NCBI GenBank assembly: GCA_022571135.1
Contig: JACZYK010000083.1
Location: 1 to 9,176 of the forward strand
DNA from: Bacteroidota bacterium
Lineage (GTDB): Bacteria; Bacteroidota; Rhodothermia; Rhodothermales; UBA10348
Direction of reading: 5' to 3'
Length of the DNA stretch: 9,176 nt
The position numbers were made by a program, and so were the translations under genes. This document shows positions 1-8,112 of the stretch, piece after piece (within the stretch, counting starts at the first letter, position 1; every line of letters starts with the position of its first letter). Below the pieces are notes generated by a model. That model was not told the origin of the DNA. It saw nothing but the letters and a program-made list of their open reading frames with translations, and ran no database searches.

Positions 1-149
1 AGGAAAGTTGTCGTTCTGCCATTTATTTCTGGTAAGGAACCATATATCTGTGTCTCGCGTGTATTTTAATTGATCGAAATGGATACACCTGGACAATCCG
101 TATCGTATACCCAATCAGTATAAAATTTCTAACCAGTAAAGAATATCTA
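1..149. other. Leader region upstream of the first foldase gene
   Basis: This AT-rich stretch precedes the first foldase gene. On the plus strand, frame 1 is open from the window edge to a TAA at 67-69. That could be the last 22 codons of an upstream gene, but the peptide (it includes KVVVLPF) is not one I recognise, so I do not call a gene. The remaining 80 bases contain TATAAA at 119-124 but no well-spaced -35 partner. There is no Shine-Dalgarno motif before the ATG at 150. Any promoter assignment here would be a guess. Confidence 0.3.
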
Positions 150-2228
150 ATGAGTCGTATTGTATCGCCATGGTTGCGTAACCGGTCTAATGCAGCAGCC
201 CGAGTTCTAATCTCCGCCCTTTTCTTATCGGCGTGCGCACAGTCGGCTCCCGTCACAAATCAGCCATCCATTCCGGACTCGGATCCGGTGGTCGCAGTCA
301 TCGACGGCAGGCCGATTCCGATGTCCGAATTTGAAAAGCAGTATCTCAGGTCGTCAGGATTCGGCTATGAACCCGTAACTGACACTCTTGCCGCTTATCA
401 GGATTTCCTTGAGCGCTACGTGGACTTCCGGCTAAAAGTCCTTGAGGCCAGGGAAGCCGGTTACCATGAACTGGACGATCTCAAGAAAGAGATACAGGGC
501 TATAGAAACCAACTCGCCCGTCCGTACCTCCTCGATCAGGAGGTCACCGAGCCACTGATCGAGGAGATGTATGCACGACGGATGGAGATCGTTGAGGCCA
601 GCCACATTCTTCTCAGGCTCGGTCCCAACGCACCCCCGGAGGACACGATGGCGGTATACATGCGCATGGCCTCCCTCGCCGATTCCTTGCGACTCGGGGC
701 AGACTTCGGAATTTTGGCCTACAAATATTCAGAGGATCCCTCGGCCTCAAGACCCGAAGGGTCCCCGGGGCATGGCGGTTACCTCAGCTCCTTCGGCGGT
801 GGAAAAATGGTCAAACCTTTTGAGGATGCGGCCTATGAGACGAATCCCGGTGAAGTCTCCCCCATTTTCCGGACGCAGTTCGGTTATCACATTCTGAAGG
901 TGCATTCAAGGCGTCCCATGCCCGAGAGCATTAGTATCGCGCATATCTTGATACAGATACGCGGAAATACGGCCGCCGATTCTGCCAATGTCCTTGCACG
1001 TATGCAGGAAGTCCAGGATCGCCTTGCAAGCGGCGAGGATTTTGGAATCGTTGCCAAAGATCTTTCGGACGACAGGGCCAGTGCACCGCAGGGCGGCCTG
1101 CTCCAGGATCTTGCGTATGACGCCGGCCTTCCTGACGTGATCATAGAGACGGCCTACTCGCTGGACGAGGGAGAACTCTCGGACGTGGTCGACTCTGGGT
1201 ATGGATCTCATCTTATAAAACTGATTGCCTACATACCCCATCCATCCTATGAAGACGTCCATGACGACCTCAAAGCGCAGGTATCCAGACTCCCGCGTGC
1301 GAAGGAAGCTGAGAAGCAATTCGCCATGGCAACACGCAGAGCCCTCGGGCAGAGTGCAGACTCGACGCTCATCAAGACATGGGCGGAGACGATGGCGCCG
1401 GATTCACTTTTTCGGGCTCTCTCAGGAGATGGATTCGACGAGGTAACGCAAACAAGTCCGATTGCTACACTAGGAGATTCGACTTATACGGTACGACGGT
1501 TTACGTCTTTCCTCAGCACAGTTGCTTCCCCACCGACCAGAGATCCTCTTTCCTTCATCTGGGCATCCCTGGACCTCTTTTTGAACGATGCAGCTATCCA
1601 ATATCGCATAGAGGAACTCGAAGCGGTCGATCCGGGCTACTCGCAGACTATGCACCAGTTTCGTGAAGGGCTCATTCTTTTTCGGCTGATGGAGGATTCC
1701 GTGTGGACCGCGGCATCAGTCGACTCCACCGGCTTGGAAAGCTTTTACAATGAACACGCCGAATCCTATCTATATGGAGATCGGACGCGTGTTATCAGTA
1801 TCACCAGTAATTCTGACTCCCTGCTTCAGATGCTTGTCGACGCAGTAAGAGGGGGTAAGACACTCGATGATGGGATTGTTGAGGCCCTCCTGGATTCGAC
1901 CTATACCGTTCGCGTAGACACTACCATGATTGAAGGCGTGACAAACTCGATTTTTGATCAGATCCTTGAACGCGAGCCTGGTGAAATCACGGATCCTGCG
2001 TCATACAACAGAGGCTTTATAGCACTGTACCACGACGGAATCGATCCGGCCCGCCAACAAACATTCGAGGAAGCACGGTCCCGGGCCGTGAACGGGTATC
2101 AGGAGATCCTGGAAAAAAAGCTGCTCGATCGCTTACGGGACAAATATGGAGTCAGAGTCTATCCGGATCGTCTCCATATGGCGTTCACTCGACGGGCCAC
2201 GAGTGTTTCGATCTCAGAATTCGGTTAA
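150..2228 (+). CDS. Peptidylprolyl isomerase lipoprotein with two parvulin (PpiC) domains
   Basis: This 692-residue protein is a probable envelope foldase that catalyses cis-trans isomerisation of prolyl bonds or acts as a chaperone for exported proteins. A short signal peptide ends in a lipobox, L26-S-A-C29, so the mature protein should be lipid-anchored facing the periplasm. A SurA_N-like helical region spans about residues 47-140 (it opens with VVAVIDGRPIPMSEFEKQY). The first rotamase domain, about 148-256, starts at EASHILL, contains a glycine-rich GHGG segment and ends at FGYHILKV. The second, about 260-370, runs from IAHILIQ through PQGGLL to YGSHLIKL. Residues 400-692 form a long tail. 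Within it, about 545-650 resembles the layout of a third parvulin unit but lacks the HIL and GG signatures. Both good domains keep the family hallmarks, so activity is plausible. It is first of three related foldase genes, separated from the second by a structured 280-bp gap. No Shine-Dalgarno is visible at the ATG, but the signal peptide supports this start. Confidence 0.9.
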   Translation: MSRIVSPWLRNRSNAAARVLISALFLSACAQSAPVTNQPSIPDSDPVVAVIDGRPIPMSEFEKQYLRSSGFGYEPVTDTLAAYQDFLERYVDFRLKVLEAREAGYHELDDLKKEIQGYRNQLARPYLLDQEVTEPLIEEMYARRMEIVEASHILLRLGPNAPPEDTMAVYMRMASLADSLRLGADFGILAYKYSEDPSASRPEGSPGHGGYLSSFGGGKMVKPFEDAAYETNPGEVSPIFRTQFGYHILKVHSRRPMPESISIAHILIQIRGNTAADSANVLARMQEVQDRLASGEDFGIVAKDLSDDRASAPQGGLLQDLAYDAGLPDVIIETAYSLDEGELSDVVDSGYGSHLIKLIAYIPHPSYEDVHDDLKAQVSRLPRAKEAEKQFAMATRRALGQSADSTLIKTWAETMAPDSLFRALSGDGFDEVTQTSPIATLGDSTYTVRRFTSFLSTVASPPTRDPLSFIWASLDLFLNDAAIQYRIEELEAVDPGYSQTMHQFREGLILFRLMEDSVWTAASVDSTGLESFYNEHAESYLYGDRTRVISITSNSDSLLQMLVDAVRGGKTLDDGIVEALLDSTYTVRVDTTMIEGVTNSIFDQILEREPGEITDPASYNRGFIALYHDGIDPARQQTFEEARSRAVNGYQEILEKKLLDRLRDKYGVRVYPDRLHMAFTRRATSVSISEFG

Positions 2229-2360
2229 CTTTCCAGGGCCAGTTAACGCTGCCAGAAAGCGCCCTGTAGCCGCCTGTCAACCGGCGAATCACGGCGTGAG
2301 GAGAGACTTTTGGTGAAATCAAATGAGCGACGAACAACACGGAGTATCCTTACAGGCGCT

Positions 2361-2385
2361 ACCCACCGGGCGGGTCTGTTTTTTT
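2361..2385 (+). terminator. Possible Rho-independent terminator after the first foldase gene
   Basis: ACCC at 2361-2364 can pair with GGGT at 2372-2375 around a 7-base loop. Three bases later comes an uninterrupted run of seven T at 2379-2385. The stem is short but GC-rich, and the T-run is the best in the gap. It would end transcription of the gene at 150-2228 before the next gene starts. The short stem keeps confidence modest. Confidence 0.35.
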
Positions 2386-2389
2386 GCCC

Positions 2390-2422
2390 AGCGGCGTTAT
2401 CGGACGCTTATGTAACGCTGCT
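2390..2422 (+). repeat. 10-bp inverted repeat (hairpin) in the intergenic gap
   Basis: The arms AGCGGCGTTA (2390-2399) and TAACGCTGCT (2413-2422) pair along all ten positions, with one G-U wobble, around a 13-base loop. The hairpin directly follows the T-run of the proposed terminator and no T-run follows it, so it is unlikely to be the terminator itself. It could be an RNA processing or stability element, or a palindromic protein-binding site. Confidence 0.5.
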
Positions 2423-2508
2423 ACTCTCAAAGTGTCTTCTGCCTTGCGGGATAAAAAAATAGCCACCGGCTCCGCGGTTTCTGGTGACGTTAACAGGCCC
2501 TATATCAG

Positions 2509-3384
2509 ATGAACGATTCAGGGACGCGGTTCAACTGGGAAGCCCTCATCGGCTTCGTTTTGTCGATAGTTTTTCTTACCGGTTGCGGTGAGGACACATC
2601 GACTCGGGATTACGTAGCCAGACTCGGAGATCAGGTACTTACTCGGCAGGATCTCGATGCGGCACTGGCTACGCTTCCAGCGCTCCAGGACACTCTCGTA
2701 GCCAGAGAACAGATACTGGAGCAGTGGATCACCAACGAACTGCTGTTCAGGGAAGCCCTGAATCTCGGCCTGCGTAACGAACCGGAAGTACAGCGACTGC
2801 TTTCTGAAAATGAACGCTCCGTTCTTATCAGCTTGTTGCTTTCTCGCCTCTATGAGGAAAATGATACGAGTCCCGACGAAACCGAGCTACTGAGTTACTA
2901 CGAACAGCACAAGGATCAACTGGAACTGATGGAGCCATACCTCAGGATCAGATACGTCGGATGCGCCTCTCCCGATACGGCCGCCGTCGTCCGCGATTCG
3001 CTTCTGGCCGTGAACTCGAGTCCCAATCCGGACTCCATGTGGGCGGCTCTTGTAATCCGATTCTCCGATGATCCGGAAGCATCCTCGTTGTTGTCTTCGT
3101 CCTTCTATCCTGAAAGCAGGCTGCTGTCATTCATTCCCGGGTTGAATACGGCCTTGCAGAGCCTGAGTCCAGGGCAGGTCCTGCCACCGTTTGAACTGGC
3201 GGGTCGGTTTCATGTCGTCCAGCTCGTCGACAGACTGCCGACGGGGACCATACCGGAGCTTGATCTTATTGCGGGTGAGGTGAGACAGAGAGTGGTCATC
3301 GAGAACAGGAAACAGTTGTATGCACGACAGGTTCAACGGCTCCGAATCGAGGCTCTTGCCCGCGAAGAACTCGACGTCAGATAG
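2509..3384 (+). CDS. SurA_N/PpiC-type lipoprotein foldase with degenerate isomerase region
   Basis: This 291-residue exported lipoprotein belongs to the SurA/PpiC/PrsA superfamily. The N-terminus is a hydrophobic signal ending in the lipobox L23-T-G-C26, so it should be a lipid-anchored periplasmic protein. Residues about 34-130 form the helical SurA_N-like module: VARLGDQVLTRQDLDAAL, then EQWITNELLFREAL, a typical pattern. Residues about 140-250 sit where a parvulin domain belongs and keep its ending (LSPGQVLPPFELAGRFHVVQLV). The HIL histidine motif is absent (RIRYVGC instead) and there is no GG loop, so I infer a chaperone rather than an active isomerase. It lies between two larger foldases, 127 bp before the SurA-like gene, suggesting a joint role in outer-membrane protein delivery. 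The start has no Shine-Dalgarno; the ATG follows an AT-rich CTATATCAG. The signal peptide makes this start convincing. Confidence 0.85.
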   Translation: MNDSGTRFNWEALIGFVLSIVFLTGCGEDTSTRDYVARLGDQVLTRQDLDAALATLPALQDTLVAREQILEQWITNELLFREALNLGLRNEPEVQRLLSENERSVLISLLLSRLYEENDTSPDETELLSYYEQHKDQLELMEPYLRIRYVGCASPDTAAVVRDSLLAVNSSPNPDSMWAALVIRFSDDPEASSLLSSSFYPESRLLSFIPGLNTALQSLSPGQVLPPFELAGRFHVVQLVDRLPTGTIPELDLIAGEVRQRVVIENRKQLYARQVQRLRIEALAREELDVR

Positions 3385-3511
3385 GCACCGCTCGTCTCCA
3401 GCTTGTCGATGATCACTCTGAAATATTCTGTCCGGTCAAACGTTTTTCATATAAAACACTGACTCTTCAACGGCGGTCACAGTCCAGTCCTATCCATCCG
3501 CGACTTCCTAT

Positions 3512-4879
3512 ATGAGACTTTCTTTATCCAGCCTACGGACATTCTTTTGGGCTCTGGGACTCATTGCAGGGGCGCTTTTCACTCGCGTCGGGATTGCGCA
3601 GGAAGCCCGAGTGCTGGATGAGATCGTAGCCGTTGTCGGCGATTATATCATTTTGAAGTCCGACGTTGACGGCTTCGTCCTGGGCGTAGTCCAGCAACAG
3701 CAGATCCCCTCCACGGAATCACTGTGGGGGGATGCGCTCGATCAGTTGATCAACGACAAGGTGCTGGTTATCCATGCTAAACGGGATACGAACCTGACCG
3801 TCACCGACGCTCAGGTGGATCAGATGCTGGATTCAAGAATCTCTCAGATGTCAGCCCAGTTTGGTGGCGAAACCCGTCTGGAGGAACTCTACGGTAGAAG
3901 CGTAATCGAGATCAAAGCGGAACTCCGGGAGGAGTTCAGGGATCAGTTGCTCGCAGATCAATTACGAAACACCAAGCTGCGAACGATCAAGGCTACGCCC
4001 AGTGATGTCCAGAACTGGTTTTCACAGTTTCCTTCTGATTCGCTACCGACACTTCCGGACATCGTTCGGATTGCTCATATCGTCCGAAAACCCTTCATCA
4101 CTGACGAGGCGAAAGCGGAGGCAATGGAGATTATATCCACTATTCGGGATTCCGTCGTGACGGGAGGTGGCTCGATTCAGGAAATGGCCAGACTCTTCTC
4201 GGACGATCCCGGATCGGCCGAGAACGGGGGGCTCTACGAGGGCACGACGCTCTCCGAACTCGTTTCCGAGTTCGCCGCCGTTGCATCGAGGGTTCCGCTG
4301 GGAACGTTTTCTCAGATTTTCGAGACTGTTTTCGGACTCCATTTTCTGAGGGTGAACGCACGGCGCGGCGACGTTATCGACTACAACCATATTTTGATTG
4401 CGTTCGATGAGCGGAAATCGGATCCGACCGATGCAATCGCTGTCCTCCATTCGGTTCGGGATTCCATCCTGACGATGAACGTCTCCTTTGAGAAACTGGC
4501 GAGAGTCCATTCGGAAGATGAGCGCTCGTCAGTCCGTGGCGGCCGTGTGACAGACCCACAAACCGGAGAGCGGAATCTATATATCGAACAACTCGGCCCC
4601 ACATGGCAGCGAACGCTTATCGGAATGAAGGAAGATGAGATCAGTGAACCCGGAGAGGTTACACTGATCGACGGCAGTCGAGCCTATCATATTATCTGGC
4701 TGCAAAAGCGCATTCCATCGCATCGGGTGGATGTGGAAACGGACTACGAGATGATACAGCAGCTTGCACTGCGTCAGAAGCAGGGGCAGGTCATGCAAAG
4801 GTGGTTAGAGTCGCTCAAAGACAGGGTCTATATTCAACTCAGGGGGAAAGCGAGAGACCTGTCTCTGGCTGGAAATTGA
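3512..4879 (+). CDS. surA: SurA-like periplasmic chaperone / peptidylprolyl isomerase
   Basis: This 455-residue protein matches SurA in size and domain order (the E. coli protein is slightly shorter). A classical signal peptide has a hydrophobic core at about residues 10-24 and a likely cleavage after V-G-I-A29, so the product should be soluble in the periplasm. The mature start, RVLDEIVAVVGDYIILKSDV, is the SurA N-terminal signature, and the helical chaperone module continues to about 165. Parvulin domain 1 spans about 183-285 (RIAHIV, ENGGLY, FGLHFLRV). Domain 2 spans about 288-400 (YNHILIAF, VRGGRV, YHIIWLQ). SurA escorts unfolded beta-barrel proteins from the inner-membrane translocon to the outer-membrane assembly machine. 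The gene is third in the foldase cluster and 42 bp before the MoxR gene, so co-transcription with it is likely. TATAAA at 3450-3455 in the 127-bp gap upstream could be part of a promoter, but no clear -35 accompanies it. No Shine-Dalgarno is visible. SurA family membership is firm; orthology to the E. coli gene is inferred. Confidence 0.88.
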   Translation: MRLSLSSLRTFFWALGLIAGALFTRVGIAQEARVLDEIVAVVGDYIILKSDVDGFVLGVVQQQQIPSTESLWGDALDQLINDKVLVIHAKRDTNLTVTDAQVDQMLDSRISQMSAQFGGETRLEELYGRSVIEIKAELREEFRDQLLADQLRNTKLRTIKATPSDVQNWFSQFPSDSLPTLPDIVRIAHIVRKPFITDEAKAEAMEIISTIRDSVVTGGGSIQEMARLFSDDPGSAENGGLYEGTTLSELVSEFAAVASRVPLGTFSQIFETVFGLHFLRVNARRGDVIDYNHILIAFDERKSDPTDAIAVLHSVRDSILTMNVSFEKLARVHSEDERSSVRGGRVTDPQTGERNLYIEQLGPTWQRTLIGMKEDEISEPGEVTLIDGSRAYHIIWLQKRIPSHRVDVETDYEMIQQLALRQKQGQVMQRWLESLKDRVYIQLRGKARDLSLAGN

Positions 4880-4921
4880 CGATTCACGCATCGCATCATT
4901 CGATTCAGGCACAAAGGCCAC

Positions 4922-5911
4922 ATGAGTTCTTCCATCACGCCCGACACACTCGACGAACTGCTTGCCGGATACAAGGTGCTTCGAGGCGAAATCGAGAAGC
5001 TAATCGTTGGTCAGGACGAAATTATACACCATATTTTCGTCAGCCTCATATGCAGAGGTCACGTTCTGCTGGTTGGCGTTCCGGGTCTGGCAAAAACCCT
5101 CCTCATACACACGATCTCCAGGGCTGTAGAACTTTCTTTCGGGCGCATTCAGTTCACGCCGGATCTGATGCCGAGCGACATCACCGGAACTGAAATTATC
5201 GAAGAAGATGTATCGACGGGCAAGCGGCATTTTAAATTCGTCAAGGGCCCGATCTTTGCCAATCTCATTCTCGCCGACGAAATCAACCGAACACCTCCCA
5301 AGACCCAGGCCGCCCTCCTGGAGGCGATGCAGGAACATCATGTTACGGCTGCGGGAGAAACGTACGCGCTTCCCGAGCCCTTCTTTGTACTGGCTACTCA
5401 GAACCCGATCGAGCAGGAAGGAACCTACCCCCTCCCAGAAGCTCAACTCGATCGATTCATGCTTAATCTGTGGTTGGATTATCCGACTTCCGAAGAGGAA
5501 GTGGAAATTGTTCGCACGACGACAAGCGCTCGCGAGGTCGTTATCAGACGCGTGATGAAGGCGGAGAACCTCCTCCGGTTTCAGCGACTCGTCCTCAGCA
5601 TGCCGGTTGCCGATAATGTAATTGAGCATGCTGTTCGTCTTGTTGGCAAAACGAGGCCTGGAAGCGCAGAGGCCCCCGATTATATCACGAATTACATTAC
5701 GTGGGGCGCTGGACCGCGAGCGTCACAGTATCTTATTCTCGGAGCCAAAGCGCTCGCCGCGCTTGACGGCAGACTCACGCCGGTGATCGAAGATGTCGAC
5801 CGAATAGCGGTTTCCGTTCTCAGACACAGGATCGTAACCAGTTTCAACGCCGAAGCGGATGACGTCACGGCCGTCGATATCATAAGACGGTTGCTCGACG
5901 AAACGGAGTAA
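4922..5911 (+). CDS. MoxR family AAA+ ATPase
   Basis: This 329-residue cytoplasmic ATPase has the usual MoxR length. It shows the Walker A P-loop GVPGLAKT at residues 52-59, Walker B LILADE at 115-120 followed by INRTPPKTQAALLEAMQE, sensor 1 ATQNP at 158-162, and the QLDRF segment with the arginine finger around R178. The C-terminal lid domain follows (TRPGSAEAPDYI, WGAGPRASQYLILGAKALA). MoxR proteins assemble into hexameric rings and help mature or activate partner proteins, usually with DUF58 and von Willebrand factor A partners encoded directly downstream. No such partner is encoded here, because the next gene is hutF. AAAGG at 4913-4917, four bases before the ATG, is a weak ribosome binding site. 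Position after the foldase genes suggests an envelope-related role, but the client is unknown. Confidence 0.95.
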   Translation: MSSSITPDTLDELLAGYKVLRGEIEKLIVGQDEIIHHIFVSLICRGHVLLVGVPGLAKTLLIHTISRAVELSFGRIQFTPDLMPSDITGTEIIEEDVSTGKRHFKFVKGPIFANLILADEINRTPPKTQAALLEAMQEHHVTAAGETYALPEPFFVLATQNPIEQEGTYPLPEAQLDRFMLNLWLDYPTSEEEVEIVRTTTSAREVVIRRVMKAENLLRFQRLVLSMPVADNVIEHAVRLVGKTRPGSAEAPDYITNYITWGAGPRASQYLILGAKALAALDGRLTPVIEDVDRIAVSVLRHRIVTSFNAEADDVTAVDIIRRLLDETE

Positions 5912-5946
5912 CTCCATTTCCGCCTTCGTCTATACGTGCTCAGCCA

Positions 5947-7275
5947 GTGGACCGTAAGAGGCTTAAAGGGTTATTCGTACCGGCCGCATTAACGCCAGAC
6001 GGCTGGATAAGCGATACGTCGATCTACTTCGACGCACATGGCGTGATCGAGCGCCTGGAGCCAGGCCTGTCAGACTCGCTGCTGCATAGGGCCAAGGGAC
6101 CGGTAGTACCCGGCATGACCAACCTTCATTCCCATGCCTTTCAGAGGGCCATGACAGGCCGCACGCATTCGTTCACGTCGGCAGACGACAATTTCTGGTC
6201 CTGGCGGGCGTCGATGTATGATTTCGTCGAAGAGATGGGTCCCGAGGATCTAGAGTCGCTCGCGACGGGGCTGTATGCGGACATGCTCGCTCAGGGATAT
6301 ACGTCGGTCTGCGAGTTTCATTACGTTCATCACGATCCATCCGGAAATCCGTATACGGATCCCGCCGAGATGTCAAAGGCCATTGTACGAGCGGCCCGGA
6401 CCTCCGGTATAGGTCTGACGCTTTTGCCGGTCCTCTACCGATACGGCGGATTCGGAGGCATCGACATCGGACGGGGACAGCGCAGGTTCTTTCACACGGT
6501 CGATGATTATCTGAAGCTGGTTGAAATCCTGACGGCCGAATCAGAAGCGACGGCCGATTTTGTCCTCGGATATGCTCCTCACTCGCTGAGAGCCATTGAT
6601 CCCGAAGATATCGGTCTACTCGTGCAGCACCGAAGCGCTACCGGCGCCGGTCGACCGATGCATATTCACATCTCAGAGCAGATGAAGGAAGTCGAGGACT
6701 GCCTCTCCTGGTGCGGAAAGAGACCGGTCGAGTGGTTGATCGACAACGCCCCGATAGACGAGAACTGGTGTCTCGTGCACTCGACACACGTGACCGCGGA
6801 TGAGCTTGATGCCGTTGCGCGCACGGGCGCAGTAGTAGGACTCTGTCCGACGACCGAAGCGGACCTGGGAGACGGAGTATTTCCGTTCAGAGAGTTCTTG
6901 AGACGTGGCGGCGTGTACGGTATCGGATCGGATAGCAACGTCTCTACATCACCGTCGGAAGAAATCCGGCTACTCGAATATATCCAGCGCGCTTACTGGA
7001 AGACCCGCAATATTTCAGGACAATCCTCGAAAATGGGCGCCGGAACTCTGCGCTATCTGGAGGCCCTCCAGGGGGGCAGACAGGCGTCCGGCATGAAATC
7101 AGGACGCCTGGAATCCGGATCCCGAGCGGATCTCCTCGTTCTCGATGCGTCCCACAGACTCTTGGAGGGAAAGTCGCCCGATGAAATGCTCAACGCACAT
7201 CTTTTTTCCGGAGGATCCGAGACCATCCAAACAGTGATCGTCCGCGGACACGCTATCGAGTACTCGCTCAAATAA
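5947..7275 (+). CDS. hutF: Formimidoylglutamate deiminase (HutF)
   Basis: HutF hydrolyses N-formimidoyl-L-glutamate to N-formyl-L-glutamate and ammonia, a step of the five-enzyme histidine degradation route, in the cytoplasm. The 442-residue protein is a full-length amidohydrolase-superfamily member. The diagnostic HutF segment NLHSHAFQRAM includes the metal ligands H61 and H63 and is followed by NFWSWRASMYDF. Further hallmarks are YAPHSLR (H212, R215), HIHISEQ (H241 metal ligand, E244 catalytic), LVHSTH (H278/H281) and GSDSNVSTSPSEEIRLLEY (D329 metal ligand). These residues match the known zinc and substrate positions of the Pseudomonas enzyme as I remember them. The start is GTG, chosen because LFVPAALTPDGW is where family members usually begin; no good ribosome binding site precedes it. 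It lies 35 bp after the MoxR gene, so it may share that transcript, although no functional link is evident. No other histidine-utilisation gene lies in the window. Confidence 0.94.
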   Translation: MDRKRLKGLFVPAALTPDGWISDTSIYFDAHGVIERLEPGLSDSLLHRAKGPVVPGMTNLHSHAFQRAMTGRTHSFTSADDNFWSWRASMYDFVEEMGPEDLESLATGLYADMLAQGYTSVCEFHYVHHDPSGNPYTDPAEMSKAIVRAARTSGIGLTLLPVLYRYGGFGGIDIGRGQRRFFHTVDDYLKLVEILTAESEATADFVLGYAPHSLRAIDPEDIGLLVQHRSATGAGRPMHIHISEQMKEVEDCLSWCGKRPVEWLIDNAPIDENWCLVHSTHVTADELDAVARTGAVVGLCPTTEADLGDGVFPFREFLRRGGVYGIGSDSNVSTSPSEEIRLLEYIQRAYWKTRNISGQSSKMGAGTLRYLEALQGGRQASGMKSGRLESGSRADLLVLDASHRLLEGKSPDEMLNAHLFSGGSETIQTVIVRGHAIEYSLK

Positions 7276-7304
7276 ATCTGCGCACATTCGAGCCTTATTC
7301 TTGG

Positions 7305-7323
7305 AAGGTCTAACGCCTTTTTT
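7305..7323 (+). terminator. Weak possible terminator after hutF
   Basis: AAGGT at 7305-7309 can pair with GCCTT at 7315-7319 (one G-U pair) around a five-base loop, and the T-run 7318-7323 overlaps and follows the right arm. It lies about 30 bases after the hutF stop, in the 97-bp gap between two convergent genes, where a terminator is expected. The stem is short, so this is tentative. Confidence 0.3.
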
Positions 7324-7372
7324 CAGCAAGTCCATATGGTTCATATCCCTATTTTTCTCGCGCAATAAAGTA

Positions 7373-8074
7373 TTACGGATCACACGAGAATCGAAACGAA
7401 TCATCGAGATCGAGTGGCAAGATCAACGTACGGATGTTTTGAAGGCGGGCGGCCACGCACAGGTTCTGACGCTCATCCGCGTTGTTGACGAATCTATCCG
7501 CATACTCCGCGTTAAAAACGGGCTTCCCCGCCGTTATGAACGGTTGTAATTGATCGCACTCGTCGAACTCATGGCATTGTTCGTTTACGCTGAAGTCTAC
7601 GTAGTCCACGATCTCGGGGATCTGATCGAGATCGTTTTTGAGGGCCACTGAAAGACCTCGTAAATGCGCTTCGTTAGCGATGGCGCGGTTGAACGCGAGT
7701 TGCTCGGTAGCCGTGATAGGAAAGCCGGTGTCGTTCACAAAGCCATCGACGTTGTCAGGCTCAACTCCGTCGCAGTCCTTCTGTACTGCCAGGTCGAGAC
7801 GATCCCGCATGACAGCAAGAACATTAGGCGAACGGATATCGAGCCAGCGCTCGTCCGGGAACCCACCGAGTGTGTTGCCCAACTCATCGGCCTGAAAGCG
7901 ATTCGCATCGGGGCGAAAGTCTTCATAGGAGCCCGCCGAAAAATAGCAGATCACCTTCCGACCGGCATCATGGAGTTGGATGATCCAGGTCCCGGGCACT
8001 TCAAATAGGTCTATGTCGTAAACTTCGACATCGTAGCTCATGTTCACCTGGCCTTGCAGCTGCCATTGCCACAT
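7373..8074 (-). CDS. GH114 (endo-alpha-1,4-polygalactosaminidase-type) glycosidase domain, cut off from its leader by a frameshift
   Basis: These 233 residues are the catalytic TIM-barrel part of a glycoside hydrolase family 114 protein. Known members cleave alpha-1,4-linked galactosamine polymers. Recognised segments, counted from this ATG, are MWQWQLQG (1-8), SYDVEVYDIDLF (13-24), KVICYFSAGSYEDFRPD, the acidic motif CDGVEPDNVDGF (about 101-112), ALKNDLDQIP and VNEQCHEF. Acidic residues in EPDN and in NEQCHE are candidates for catalysis. The ATG at 8074 is not the ancestral start. The same frame stays open upstream and encodes the family's conserved N-terminal residues (TQGNWYRPNLGT) back to about 8113. 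There a one-base shift at the C5 tract 8115-8119 separates it from a lipoprotein signal in another frame. With one extra C the protein would be about 304 residues and secreted. As the sequence stands, the domain would lack its export signal. It is convergent with hutF. Confidence 0.82.
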   Translation of the reverse strand: MWQWQLQGQVNMSYDVEVYDIDLFEVPGTWIIQLHDAGRKVICYFSAGSYEDFRPDANRFQADELGNTLGGFPDERWLDIRSPNVLAVMRDRLDLAVQKDCDGVEPDNVDGFVNDTGFPITATEQLAFNRAIANEAHLRGLSVALKNDLDQIPEIVDYVDFSVNEQCHEFDECDQLQPFITAGKPVFNAEYADRFVNNADERQNLCVAARLQNIRTLILPLDLDDSFRFSCDP

Positions 8075-8112
8075 GGTGCCAAGATTGGGCCGATACCAAT
8101 TGCCTTGCGTAA

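Larger units (their letters stand above)
2229..2508. other. Structured intergenic region with inverted repeats between two foldase genes
   Basis: No gene is visible in this 280-bp gap, but it is rich in potential secondary structure. CAGGGC at 2234-2239 is exactly complementary to GCCCTG at 2261-2266. The segment 2265-2277 pairs with 2352-2362 over 11 bases with one bulge. The arms 2390-2399 and 2413-2422 form a 10-bp stem with one G-U wobble. TAACGC(T/C)GC occurs three times, at 2244-2252 (plus), 2391-2399 (inverted) and 2413-2421 (plus). GTTAAC hexamers lie at 2224, 2242 and 2489. This could be a terminator plus leader, an attenuator or a decayed repeat. I cannot assign it to a known RNA family. 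Confidence 0.5.

Noticed and set aside
2243..2399. Integron attC-like site: outer TTAACGCTG / CAGCGGCGTTA and inner complementary arms
   Set aside because: The ends do not match the RYYYAAC and GTTRRRY core sites, the spacing between inner and outer arms is asymmetric (about 11 and 27 bases), and no integrase or cassette is nearby.
5000..5629. 209-codon minus-strand open frame
   Set aside because: It is entirely antisense to the MoxR gene, whose Walker motifs and length are unambiguous.
7301..8008. Plus-strand open frames opposite the GH114 gene
   Set aside because: They are antisense to a clearly recognisable protein and show no family features.
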